From: an uncultured Clostridia bacterium
GTDB taxonomy: Bacteria > Bacillota > Clostridia > Christensenellales > Aristaeellaceae
DNA: 5,113 nt
Assembly: GCA_947600345.1 (NCBI GenBank)
Contig: CANQGC010000214.1
Span: 1-5,113, forward strand
Direction of reading: 5' to 3'
Shown: piece after piece, positions 1 to 5,104 of the stretch
Layout: every line of letters starts with the position of its first letter
Numbering within the stretch: position 1 is the first letter of the stretch
Notes under the pieces: generated by a model
Database searches by the model: none
What the model was told of the DNA's origin: nothing
Seen by the model: the letters and a program-made list of their open reading frames with translations, nothing else
Program-made: the position numbers and the translations under genes

Positions 1-1451
1 TCCACGCCCGGCAGCTCCGTCGGCACGGAGAAGTTGAAGTACGGAATCTTCTTCGTCTCGGCCTTCAGAATGTCGCCGTTCAGGATCGCGTCGATGATGC
101 CGCGCGTGTCCTTGATGGAGATGCGCTTGCCCGTGCCGTTCCAGCCGGTGTTCACCAGGTAGGCCTTCGCGCCGGACTGCTCCATGCGCTTCACCAGCTC
201 CTCGGCGTACTTCGTCGGATGCAGCTCCAGGAACGCCTGGCCGAAGCAGGCGGAGAAGGTCGGCTGGGGCTCGGTGATGCCGCGCTCGGTGCCGGCCAGC
301 TTCGCGGTGAAGCCGGACAGGAAGTAGTACTTGGCCTGCTCGGGATCGAGCACGGAGACCGGCGGCAGCACGCCGAACGCGTCCGCGGACAGGAAGATGA
401 CGTTCTTCGCGGCCGGAGCGGCGGAGACGGGGCGCACGATCTTCTCGATGTGGGTGATCGGGTAGGACACGCGGGTGTTCTCGGTCACGCTCTTGTCGGC
501 GAAGTCGATCTTGCCCTCGGCGTCCAGCGTCACGTTCTCCAAGAGAGCGTTGCGCTTGATGGCGTTGTAGATGTCGGGCTCGGATTCCTTGTCCAGGTTG
601 ATGACCTTCGCGTAGCAGCCGCCCTCGAAGTTGAACACGCCGTGGTCGTCCCAGCCGTGCTCGTCGTCGCCGATCAGCAGGCGCTTCGGGTCGGTGGACA
701 GCGTGGTCTTGCCGGTGCCGGACAGGCCGAAGAACAGCGCGGTGTTCTCCTGGTTCATGTCGGTGTTGGCGGAGCAGTGCATGGCCGCGATGCCCTTCAG
801 GGGCAGGTAGTAGTTCATCATCGAGAACATGCCCTTCTTCATCTCGCCGCCGTACCAGGTGTTCAGGATCACCTGCTCGCGGGAGGTGATGTTGAACACG
901 ACCGCGGTCTCGGAGTTCAGGCCCAGCTCCTTGTAGTTCTCGACCTTCGCCTTGGAGGCGTTGTAGACCACGAAGTCGGGCTCGAAGTTCTCGAGCTCCT
1001 CAGCGGTGGGCTGGATGAACATGTTCTTGATGAAGTGGGCCTGCCAGGCGACCTCCATGATGAAGCGGATCGCCATGCGGGTGTCCTTGTTGGTGCCGCA
1101 GAAGGCGTCCACCACGAACAGGCGCTTGTTGGACAGCTCCTTCACCGCCAGCTCCTTCACGGCCGCCCAGGTCGCCTCGGAGGCGGGGTGGTTGTCGTTC
1201 TTGAACTCGTCGCTGGTCCACCAGACGGTGTCCTTGCTGTTCTCGTCCATGACGATGAACTTGTCCTTCGGGGAGCGGCCGGTGTAGACGCCGGTCATAA
1301 CGTTCACAGCGCCCAGCTCGGAAACCTGGCCCTTGTCGAAGCCCTCGAGCTCCGGCTTGGTCTCCTCGGCGAACAGGAACTCGTAGCCGGGATTGTGGAC
1401 GATCTCCTTCACGCCAGTAATGCCGTACTTGCTCAAATCGAGTGTAGCCAT
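1..1451 (-). CDS. pckA: Phosphoenolpyruvate carboxykinase (ATP), C-terminus cut by window edge
   Basis: Catalyses oxaloacetate + ATP <-> PEP + CO2 + ADP in the cytosol. It is gluconeogenic in many bacteria, and in anaerobic fermenters it can run towards oxaloacetate and make ATP. The reading frame is open from the ATG at 1451 to the window edge (483 codons) and follows E. coli PckA (about 540 residues) almost without gaps, so about 50 C-terminal residues lie outside. Visible motifs: substrate-binding TGRSPKDK with R59; K205/K206 and H225 (metal and substrate ligands); the P-loop GLSGTGKTTLS at 242-252 with K248 and T249; kinase-2 LIGDDEHGWDD with D262/D263; K282; R327 in TENTRVSYPI. All match the E. 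coli active-site residues (R65, K212/K213, H232, K254, D268/D269, K288, R333). The start is set by the conserved N-terminus and an AGAGG about 10 nt upstream. It is transcribed alone from the promoter at 1556-1584. The family call is secure; the ATP rather than GTP type follows from the whole-protein match. Confidence 0.97.
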   Translation of the reverse strand, partial: MATLDLSKYGITGVKEIVHNPGYEFLFAEETKPELEGFDKGQVSELGAVNVMTGVYTGRSPKDKFIVMDENSKDTVWWTSDEFKNDNHPASEATWAAVKELAVKELSNKRLFVVDAFCGTNKDTRMAIRFIMEVAWQAHFIKNMFIQPTAEELENFEPDFVVYNASKAKVENYKELGLNSETAVVFNITSREQVILNTWYGGEMKKGMFSMMNYYLPLKGIAAMHCSANTDMNQENTALFFGLSGTGKTTLSTDPKRLLIGDDEHGWDDHGVFNFEGGCYAKVINLDKESEPDIYNAIKRNALLENVTLDAEGKIDFADKSVTENTRVSYPITHIEKIVRPVSAAPAAKNVIFLSADAFGVLPPVSVLDPEQAKYYFLSGFTAKLAGTERGITEPQPTFSACFGQAFLELHPTKYAEELVKRMEQSGAKAYLVNTGWNGTGKRISIKDTRGIIDAILNGDILKAETKKIPYFNFSVPTELPGV

Positions 1452-1555
1452 ATCGCATCAACCTCTTTCTCTCATATTCTTGGTAGCTTTCCGCAATATG
1501 GCGCTCCATCGGTACGCACATCTGCGAAGGCACAATACCCAAGTTTACATCTATC

Positions 1556-1584
1556 ATGATACACGGGAAAGAAGACAAAGTCAA
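1556..1584 (-). promoter_or_regulatory. Sigma-A type promoter of pckA
   Basis: On the minus strand, TTGACT (1579-1584) and TATCAT (1556-1561) are separated by exactly 17 nt. Transcription would start near 1549, giving a leader of about 100 nt before the pckA ATG. The -10 box is part of a perfect 10-bp palindrome, TATCATGATA (1552-1561). The hexamers are read directly from the sequence; activity is inferred. Confidence 0.75.
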
Positions 1585-1597
1585 TATGATTTCCCGT
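1563..1597. promoter_or_regulatory. Inverted repeat flanking the pckA -35 box, candidate operator
   Basis: ACGGGAAA (1563-1570) and TTTCCCGT (1590-1597) form perfect 8-bp arms separated by 19 nt, with centres 27 nt apart. The repeat encloses the -35 hexamer and covers most of the promoter spacer, so a bound repressor could block RNA polymerase. PEP carboxykinase genes are commonly carbon-source regulated, but I do not recognise this as the site of a known regulator. Confidence 0.4.
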
Positions 1598-1653
1598 AAA
1601 ATTCGAAGGAGGGGAGGTTTTGATCGCGGAAAGGGAGCGCTTTTTCGAAGGAA

Positions 1654-1685
1654 AGCCCCGCCGGCGCGCGGGCGCCGGCGGGGCT
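1654..1685 (-). terminator. GC-rich hairpin after the three-repeat SH3b gene
   Basis: A perfect 13-bp stem (AGCCCCGCCGGCG with its complement) closes a 6-nt loop, 17 nt past the stop codon of the gene ending at 1703. On the minus strand it is followed by TTTCCTT, a weak U-tract. It separates this gene from pckA, which has its own promoter downstream. The stem is very stable; termination efficiency is uncertain because of the interrupted T run. Confidence 0.7.
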
Positions 1686-1702
1686 GTGGGTGAGTGCTTC
1701 GC

Positions 1703-2386
1703 CTAGCTCAGGTACTTGGTGAGGATGTAGCCGTCGTGGCCGTTGTAGGTGCAGTAGGCGAAGCCGTTGCTTGCGTAGCTGATGAATACCACGGACGCGC
1801 CCAGCGGCACCTTCGTGATGCGCGACGCGCTCGTGCTGGGGGCACTGCGCAGAGAGACCCATTCGTCGCAGTTGACGATGCGCCGCGTGCTGGATTCGCC
1901 CAGGTACTGGGAGAGGATGTAGCCCTGCATTCCCCGGTATACGCAGAAGGTGAAGTCGCCGGTGCGGTCGTAGGCGGTCACGGTCGCGCCCAGCGGCACC
2001 TTGGCGATCTGCGAGGCGGAGGTGCTGGGATAGCTGCGCAGGGACACCCATTCGTTGCAGTTGACGATGCTCAGGTTCCTGCCCGCATCCGGGTAGTAGT
2101 AGCGCGTATCGTAGTAATCATAGGGCGACGCGGCGCCGGTGAGGTACGAGGCGAGAATGTAGCCGTTCAGGCCCATGTAGGTGCAGTAGATGAAGTCGCC
2201 CTCGTAGTAGTGCGCGTCCACGACCGCGCCCAGCGGCACCGTGGTGATGCGCGTGGCCTTCGTGCTGGGGTAGCTGCGCAGGGATACCCATTCGTTGCAA
2301 TTGACTACGCGCATCGACTCCGCGAGCGCGCTTACGCTGGTGAGCGCCAGCAGCACGACGAGGCAAATCGAGATGATCCTTTTCAT
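1703..2386 (-). CDS. Secreted protein with three SH3b repeats
   Basis: This 227-residue protein has a Sec signal peptide (MKR, then a hydrophobic core, then SALA; likely cut after A22). Three bacterial SH3 (SH3_3-like) repeats follow at about 27-82, 107-162 and 170-226. Each opens with the pattern V-N-C-(N/D)-EWVSLRS-x-PST and ends with GYI-L-x-x-YL. Such domains usually bind peptidoglycan or another extracellular ligand. No catalytic domain, membrane anchor or LPXTG is visible, so it is probably a freely exported binding protein. Each repeat carries two cysteines 38-39 residues apart (C30/C68, C110/C148, C173/C212), a plausible disulfide. Repeats 1 and 2 are joined by a tyrosine-rich linker (six Tyr in 83-106). 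The start is supported by GGAGG at 2396-2400, 9 nt upstream. It is a paralogue of the gene at 2581-3081 and has its own strong promoter. The specific ligand is unknown. Confidence 0.9.
   Translation of the reverse strand: MKRIISICLVVLLALTSVSALAESMRVVNCNEWVSLRSYPSTKATRITTVPLGAVVDAHYYEGDFIYCTYMGLNGYILASYLTGAASPYDYYDTRYYYPDAGRNLSIVNCNEWVSLRSYPSTSASQIAKVPLGATVTAYDRTGDFTFCVYRGMQGYILSQYLGESSTRRIVNCDEWVSLRSAPSTSASRITKVPLGASVVFISYASNGFAYCTYNGHDGYILTKYLS
1709..2308 (-). repeat. Three SH3b repeat units in one gene
   Basis: The units lie at 2141-2308, 1901-2068 and 1709-1879 (56-57 codons each). They share EWVSLRS, PST, the PLGA-x-V turn and the GYIL end. The spacing between unit starts is uneven (80 then 63 residues) because the first linker is longer. 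An 18-bp stretch, 1854-1871, recurs exactly at 2741-2758 in the neighbouring paralogue. Confidence 0.85.
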
Positions 2387-2395
2387 TCCTCTGTT

Positions 2396-2400
2396 CCTCC
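2396..2400 (-). promoter_or_regulatory. Ribosome binding site of the three-repeat SH3b gene
   Basis: GGAGG on the minus strand lies 9 nt before the ATG at 2386. A second purine block, AGAGG, lies immediately next to the start, but its spacing is too short for it to be the main site. Confidence 0.7.
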
Positions 2401-2424
2401 ATGTTGGTTTATTTTTCCTCTCTA

Positions 2425-2453
2425 ATCATAGAACAGAATTCTCGAAATGTCAA
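2425..2453 (-). promoter_or_regulatory. Strong sigma-A promoter of the three-repeat SH3b gene
   Basis: On the minus strand, a perfect -35 TTGACA (2448-2453) and -10 TATGAT (2425-2430) are separated by 17 nt. This is the best promoter match in the window and lies in an AT-rich gap. Transcription would start near 2418, giving a leader of about 30 nt. It suggests the gene is transcribed strongly and independently of the paralogue upstream. Confidence 0.85.
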
Positions 2454-2488
2454 ATTTATGTTTCGGAATTAACAAAGATTTTATGTTT

Positions 2489-2518
2489 AAGGCGCGCTTC
2501 GCCTCGTTCGGGCGCCTT
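2489..2518 (-). terminator. Second hairpin downstream of the two-repeat SH3b gene
   Basis: AAGGCGC (2489-2495) pairs with GCGCCTT (2512-2518) around a 16-nt loop. On the minus strand it is followed by AAACATAAAATC, with no U-run beyond the stem's own TT. It sits just after the better hairpin at 2528-2555 and before the promoter at 2425-2453, so it may act as a back-up terminator. The large loop makes this uncertain. Confidence 0.35.
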
Positions 2519-2527
2519 CGATGCGAA

Positions 2528-2555
2528 AACCACCGGCCTCGCATGGCCGGTGGTT
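2528..2555 (-). terminator. Terminator of the two-repeat SH3b gene
   Basis: A perfect 11-bp stem (AACCACCGGCC with its complement) closes a 6-nt loop, 25 nt past the stop codon at 2581. On the minus strand the stem ends in TT and continues TT before CGCAT, giving a short U-tract of four. Confidence 0.75.
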
Positions 2556-2580
2556 CGCCTGAAGCGGTATGCCCCGCCCG

Positions 2581-3081
2581 TCAGCGGGGGTAGGGGGAGA
2601 GGTAACCCGACAGGATGTAGCCCTGCTGGTTTCCGTAGGTGCAGTACATGAAGTCGCCCTCCCAGCCGTGAACGATGACCATCGCGCCCAGCGGCACCTT
2701 GGTGATGCGCGGGGCGGAGGTGCTGGGCGAGGAGCGCAGCGAGACCCATTCGTCGCAGCCCACCACGTACATCGGGCCGCTTCCGTCATACTCGCCGCTG
2801 TAGCTGCCGTCGGGGTTGTAGGAGGCGAGGTACTGGGAGAGGATGTAGCCCTCCCTGCCGTGATAGTAGCAGTGCGTGAAGCTTCCCACGGTGCCGTCGG
2901 CCTCGACGGTCTCCCCCAGGAGCACCGTGGCGATGCGCGAGGCGGAGGTGCTGGGCGAGGAGCGCAGCGAGACCCACTCCTCGCAGTTGACGACGATCAT
3001 CGTGGACGAGTAAGCGGCCAGCGCGCTCACGCCTGAGAGCGCCAGCATCAGAACCAGAATTGGCGCAACGAACCTCTTCAT
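2581..3081 (-). CDS. Secreted protein with two SH3b repeats
   Basis: This 166-residue exported protein has a signal peptide (MKRF, hydrophobic core, VSALA; likely cut after A22). Two SH3b repeats follow at about 30-85 and 106-161, joined by a Gly/Ser/Tyr/Asp linker at 86-105. The repeats share EWVSLRSSPSTSA and GYILS-x-YL with the three-repeat paralogue at 1703-2386. Cysteine pairs C33/C71 and C109/C147 are each exactly 38 residues apart. The first repeat has a variant turn (LLGETV in place of PLGA-x-V). The frame is open 7 codons further upstream, to an ATG at 3102. The ATG at 3081 is preferred because GGAGGAGGG lies just before it and it puts MKR at the head of the signal peptide, as in the paralogue. 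No clear promoter lies directly upstream, so it may be co-transcribed with the gene at 3183-3539. It is probably a wall- or surface-binding protein; the ligand is unknown. Confidence 0.9.
   Translation of the reverse strand: MKRFVAPILVLMLALSGVSALAAYSSTMIVVNCEEWVSLRSSPSTSASRIATVLLGETVEADGTVGSFTHCYYHGREGYILSQYLASYNPDGSYSGEYDGSGPMYVVGCDEWVSLRSSPSTSAPRITKVPLGAMVIVHGWEGDFMYCTYGNQQGYILSGYLSPYPR
2599..2994 (-). repeat. Two SH3b repeat units containing a 36-bp exact DNA repeat
   Basis: The units lie at 2827-2994 and 2599-2766. Positions 2713-2748 and 2941-2976 are identical over 36 bp, at a distance of 228 bp (76 codons). They encode the same part of each unit (WVSLRSSPSTSA). Identity extends to synonymous positions, which points to recent duplication or gene conversion. 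Confidence 0.85.
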
Positions 3082-3112
3082 CGCAATCCCTCCTCCGGAC
3101 AAATGCTCCTTT

Positions 3113-3130
3113 GCGCGGCGAAACCCGCGC
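3113..3130 (-). other. Small hairpin in the leader of the two-repeat SH3b gene
   Basis: GCGCGG (3113-3118) pairs with CCGCGC (3125-3130) around a 6-nt loop, about 30 nt upstream of the SH3b start. There is no U-tract. It could shape or protect the 5' end of the message, but a role is not shown. Confidence 0.3.
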
Positions 3131-3145
3131 CTCGAGAAATAAACT

Positions 3146-3172
3146 CGCAGGCGGAATTTAACCCCGCCCGCG
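3146..3172 (-). terminator. Terminator-like hairpin between the LEA-like and SH3b genes
   Basis: On the minus strand, CGCGGGCGG pairs with CCGCCTGCG (9 bp including one G-U) around a 9-nt AT-rich loop, 10 nt past the stop codon at 3183. It is followed by AGTTTATTTCTC, an interrupted T-rich stretch. It may terminate partly, lowering expression of the downstream SH3b gene. Confidence 0.5.
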
Positions 3173-3182
3173 CATTTGAAAA

Positions 3183-3539
3183 TTACTCCTGCTTGCCGCC
3201 GCCGAGCATCTCCTTGATCTTGGCTTCCATCTCGGCCGCCTTCTCCTGGATGGTGTCCTTGCTCTCGGCGACCTCCTCGTCCAGCTTGTCGAACAGATCG
3301 TTCTTGATCTCGAGATCGGGCTTGTCGCCGGTGAAGAGCTCCGTGGCGCCGCCCTTGACCTTTTCGATCACGTCCCCGGCCACATCCCTGACCTTTTCGA
3401 TCACGGGCGTGGCCTTCTCCACGATGTCCCCGGCCTTTTCCTTGAGCTCGCCGGACTCCACGACCTCCTTGGCCTTGTCCCCGATGGGATCGAGGGCATC
3501 CTTGGCCTTGTCGATCAAGTCCTTAAACATATCGCTCAT
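3183..3539 (-). CDS. Small charged helical protein, LEA-like, function unknown
   Basis: This 118-residue protein has no signal peptide, membrane segment, Cys, Trp or Tyr. It is rich in Lys, Glu, Asp, Ala and Val, with about 32 acidic and 20 basic residues. Nearly all of it reads as amphipathic helix (for example DKAKDAL, DKAKEVV, KEKAGDIVEKA). VIEKVRDVAGD followed by VIEKVKGGATE gives an 11-residue period, the spacing typical of group-3 LEA proteins. These features resemble LEA or other stress-protective helical proteins, but I cannot assign a family with certainty; a coiled-coil structural protein is the main alternative. A Pro/Gly break near 75-78 separates a C-terminal helix that ends in GGGKQE. 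GGGAGGT lies 7 nt before the ATG, and a good promoter lies further upstream. It is divergent from the aldolase gene and precedes the two-repeat SH3b gene. Confidence 0.8.
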   Translation of the reverse strand: MSDMFKDLIDKAKDALDPIGDKAKEVVESGELKEKAGDIVEKATPVIEKVRDVAGDVIEKVKGGATELFTGDKPDLEIKNDLFDKLDEEVAESKDTIQEKAAEMEAKIKEMLGGGKQE

Positions 3540-3566
3540 GCAAAATACCTCCCACTGGTTTTTACC

Positions 3567-3595
3567 ATTATAACATATTTATACAAATTGTGCAA
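3567..3595 (-). promoter_or_regulatory. Sigma-A promoter of the LEA-like gene
   Basis: On the minus strand, TTGCAC (3590-3595) and a perfect TATAAT (3567-3572) are separated by 17 nt. Transcription would start near 3560, about 20 nt before the start codon. A 9-bp imperfect palindrome, ACAAATTGT (3583-3591), overlaps the -35 and the spacer. Confidence 0.8.
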
Positions 3596-3630
3596 GAAAT
3601 AATCTATAAGCAAACCTTACAAAAAAGCGA

Positions 3631-3636
3631 TATAAT
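3631..3636 (+). promoter_or_regulatory. -10 box of the aldolase-like gene (weak -35)
   Basis: A perfect TATAAT lies 54 nt before the ATG. At 16-18 nt spacing no hexamer resembles TTGACA (the 17-nt position reads AAGCAA), and there is no extended TGn. The gene may depend on an activator or be weakly expressed. An A-rich stretch lies just upstream. This promoter faces away from the one at 3567-3595, so the two -10 boxes share a 150-bp divergent intergenic region. Confidence 0.5.
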
Positions 3637-3676
3637 ATTTAACGTGCGTCGTTGATAATCGAGGTAGCGAGATAAG

Positions 3677-3682
3677 AGGAGG
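3677..3682 (+). promoter_or_regulatory. Ribosome binding site of the aldolase-like gene
   Basis: A perfect AGGAGG lies 7 nt before the ATG at 3690, which fixes the start codon. Confidence 0.85.
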
Positions 3683-3689
3683 CAGACCT

Positions 3690-4979
3690 ATGAAATTTGA
3701 GCTTTTGCACCCGGCGGATCAGCTCGTGATGATCATGCAGCGCATCTATGAGTACGGCATGACGACCACCTCCGGCGGCAACCTTTCCATCCGCGACGAG
3801 AGCGGCGACATCTGGATCACGCCCTCCGGCATCGACAAGGGCGCGCTGACCCGCGACGACATCATGCAGATCAAGCCCGACGGCACGGTGATCGGCCGCC
3901 ACACGCCGTCGGTGGAGCTGCCCATCCACCGCAACATCTACAAGCTGCGCCCGGACCTGCACGCCATCGTGCACGCCCATCCGCCGGTGCTGGTGGCGTT
4001 CAGCCTGGTGCGCCAGGTTCCGGACACGAAGCTCAATCCTAACGCCAACCTGGTCTGCGGCAAGGTGGCGATGGCGAAGTACGACGTCCCCGGCAGCGAG
4101 CAGCTGGGCGCGAACATCGCCGAGCAGTTTGCCGCGGGCTACAACACGGTGCTGATGGAGAACCACGGCGTAATCTGCGGCGCGCCGGACCTCTACCACG
4201 CCTTCATGGAGTTTGAAACCATCACCTTCAGCGCGCAGATCGAGCTCAAGGCCAAGAAGCTGGGCACGCCCCGGCAGCTGACCGACGCGCAGATCGCCAT
4301 CGACAGCTCCAAGGCGCACCCACCGCTGGACGCCTTCGAGGCCCGCGTGATCACCAGCGAGGAGCGCGCGGGACGGCGCGACCTGTGCACGCTGATTCAC
4401 CGCTCCTACAATCAGCGGCTCTTCACCAGCACCCAGGGCACGTTCTCGATGCGCCTCTCCGACGGCTCGCTGCTGATCACGCCCTACATGAAGGATCGCA
4501 AGTATCTGGAGCCGGAGGACATCGTGCGCGTGAAGAGCGGCATGGGCGAGCTGGGCAAGACGCCGAGCCGCTCGGTGCTGCTGCACCAGAAGATCTACGA
4601 GACGCACCCGGAGATCAACTCGGTGATCATCGCGCATCCCCCGGCCATCATGGCCTTCGCGGTGACGGGCGCGGAGTTCGACTCCCGGCTGATTCCGGAG
4701 AGCTACATCTCGCTGCGCGAGGTGGGCCGCCTGCCCTACGCCGCCACCACGCTGGACGTGGACGGCGCGGCGGCGATGTTCACGCCCCACCGCCCGGTGA
4801 TCGTGGTGGACAACCAGTGCGTGATCGTGACGGGCGCCTCGCTGCTCAACGCCTTCGACCGGCTGGAGGTGCTGGAATACAGCGCTGAAGCGATGATCGC
4901 GGCGCGCGATATCGGGGATGTGGTGCTGCTGTCCGATCAGGAGATTGAAGCGGTGAATCAGGCATTTCATTTGAATTAG
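3690..4979 (+). CDS. Tandem two-domain class II aldolase/adducin protein with degenerate second domain
   Basis: This 429-residue cytosolic protein is made of two class II aldolase/adducin folds; family members such as FucA have one fold of about 215 residues. The N-terminal domain (about 1-200) has SGGNLSIR (28-35), TPSGIDK (44-50), catalytic E76 in SVELPIH, zinc ligands H95 and H97 in HAHPP, and H159 in ENHGV. A Glu rather than Asp at the catalytic position favours an aldolase- or dehydratase-type enzyme over an AraD epimerase. The C-terminal domain (about 220-410) aligns without difficulty (TPSRSVLLH, IAHPP, VDNQCVIVTG), but has S295 for the Glu, I314 for the first His and Q376 for the third His. 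It keeps only H316 and should not bind zinc or catalyse. The first domain probably cleaves or dehydrates a phosphorylated sugar; the substrate is unknown because no kinase, isomerase or transporter gene is nearby. The start follows a perfect AGGAGG. Confidence 0.9.
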   Translation: MKFELLHPADQLVMIMQRIYEYGMTTTSGGNLSIRDESGDIWITPSGIDKGALTRDDIMQIKPDGTVIGRHTPSVELPIHRNIYKLRPDLHAIVHAHPPVLVAFSLVRQVPDTKLNPNANLVCGKVAMAKYDVPGSEQLGANIAEQFAAGYNTVLMENHGVICGAPDLYHAFMEFETITFSAQIELKAKKLGTPRQLTDAQIAIDSSKAHPPLDAFEARVITSEERAGRRDLCTLIHRSYNQRLFTSTQGTFSMRLSDGSLLITPYMKDRKYLEPEDIVRVKSGMGELGKTPSRSVLLHQKIYETHPEINSVIIAHPPAIMAFAVTGAEFDSRLIPESYISLREVGRLPYAATTLDVDGAAAMFTPHRPVIVVDNQCVIVTGASLLNAFDRLEVLEYSAEAMIAARDIGDVVLLSDQEIEAVNQAFHLN

Positions 4980-4980
4980 G

Positions 4981-5073
4981 TTCCGCCTTTCGGCGGGAAG
5001 GGTGCCCTGCCGGGCACATGGACGCCTCACGGCGTGGGATTTGCGCCTCACGGCGCATGCCGCTTCGCGGCAT
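4981..5073. repeat. Five consecutive short GC-rich stem-loops after the aldolase gene
   Basis: Back-to-back inverted repeats start 2 nt past the stop codon: CCGCC-tttc-GGCGG (4983-4996); GTGCCC-tgcc-GGGCAC (5002-5017); ACGCC-tcac-GGCGT (5022-5035); TGCGCC-tcac-GGCGCA (5042-5057); ATGCCGC-ttc-GCGGCAT (5057-5073). Stems are 5-7 bp and loops 3-4 nt. The 12-mer CGCCTCACGGCG occurs twice, 21 bp apart (5023-5034 and 5044-5055). The transcript would fold into a row of small hairpins ahead of the larger one at 5078-5104. Likely roles are 3'-end protection or termination; a dispersed intergenic repeat family is another option. Confidence 0.75.
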
Positions 5074-5077
5074 AGGA

Positions 5078-5104
5078 AAGGGAATCCCCACTGGGGATTC
5101 CCTT
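5078..5104. terminator. 12-bp hairpin ending the aldolase transcription unit
   Basis: AAGGGAATCCCC and its perfect complement enclose a 3-nt loop (act). On the plus strand the stem ends CCCTT before CATC, so there is no real U-tract. On the minus strand it is followed by TCCTATG. It is the last and most stable of the six stem-loops after the stop codon and could stop transcription from either side. Confidence 0.55.

Noticed and set aside
219..1559. Long plus-strand open frame of 446 codons opposite pckA
   Set aside because: It lies antisense to a clearly conserved enzyme. Its composition (rich in Val, Gly, Leu, Ala, His) is typical of the reverse complement of a GC-rich gene, and it shows no motif.
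1452..1660. Catabolite-control (cre) or CcpN site upstream of pckA
   Set aside because: I looked because pckA is regulated this way in Bacillus, but no stretch fits the cre pattern, and the palindrome at 1552-1561 does not clearly match a CcpN site.
1694..2425. Plus-strand open frame of 243 codons with internal repeats, opposite the SH3b gene
   Set aside because: Its repeats (such as the AQRH and HPFVA patterns) are simply the antisense of the SH3b repeats. The minus strand has the signal peptide, promoter and ribosome binding site.
3082..3102. Upstream start (ATG at 3102) for the two-repeat SH3b protein
   Set aside because: It would put MSGGGIA before the signal peptide, and those codons cover the strong GGAGGAGGG ribosome binding site of the ATG at 3081.
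3605..3610. TATAAG as an alternative -10 for the aldolase gene
   Set aside because: There is no -35-like hexamer at 15-19 nt upstream, and the perfect TATAAT at 3631-3636 is closer to the gene.
3183..3690. Toxin-antitoxin or phage-defence module involving the small 118-residue protein
   Set aside because: It is isolated, has no partner gene in translational coupling, no DNA-binding motif and no nuclease motif. The neighbours are metabolic or secreted SH3b genes.
3639..5051. Long minus-strand open frame of 470 codons opposite the aldolase gene
   Set aside because: It is a low-complexity Arg/His/Ala/Val shadow of the plus-strand aldolase, whose motifs are conserved. It also runs through the hairpin cluster and the promoter region.
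4981..5104. CRISPR-like array
   Set aside because: The units are short inverted repeats with different stem sequences, and there are no constant direct repeats with unique spacers of 30 bp or so. No cas gene is present.
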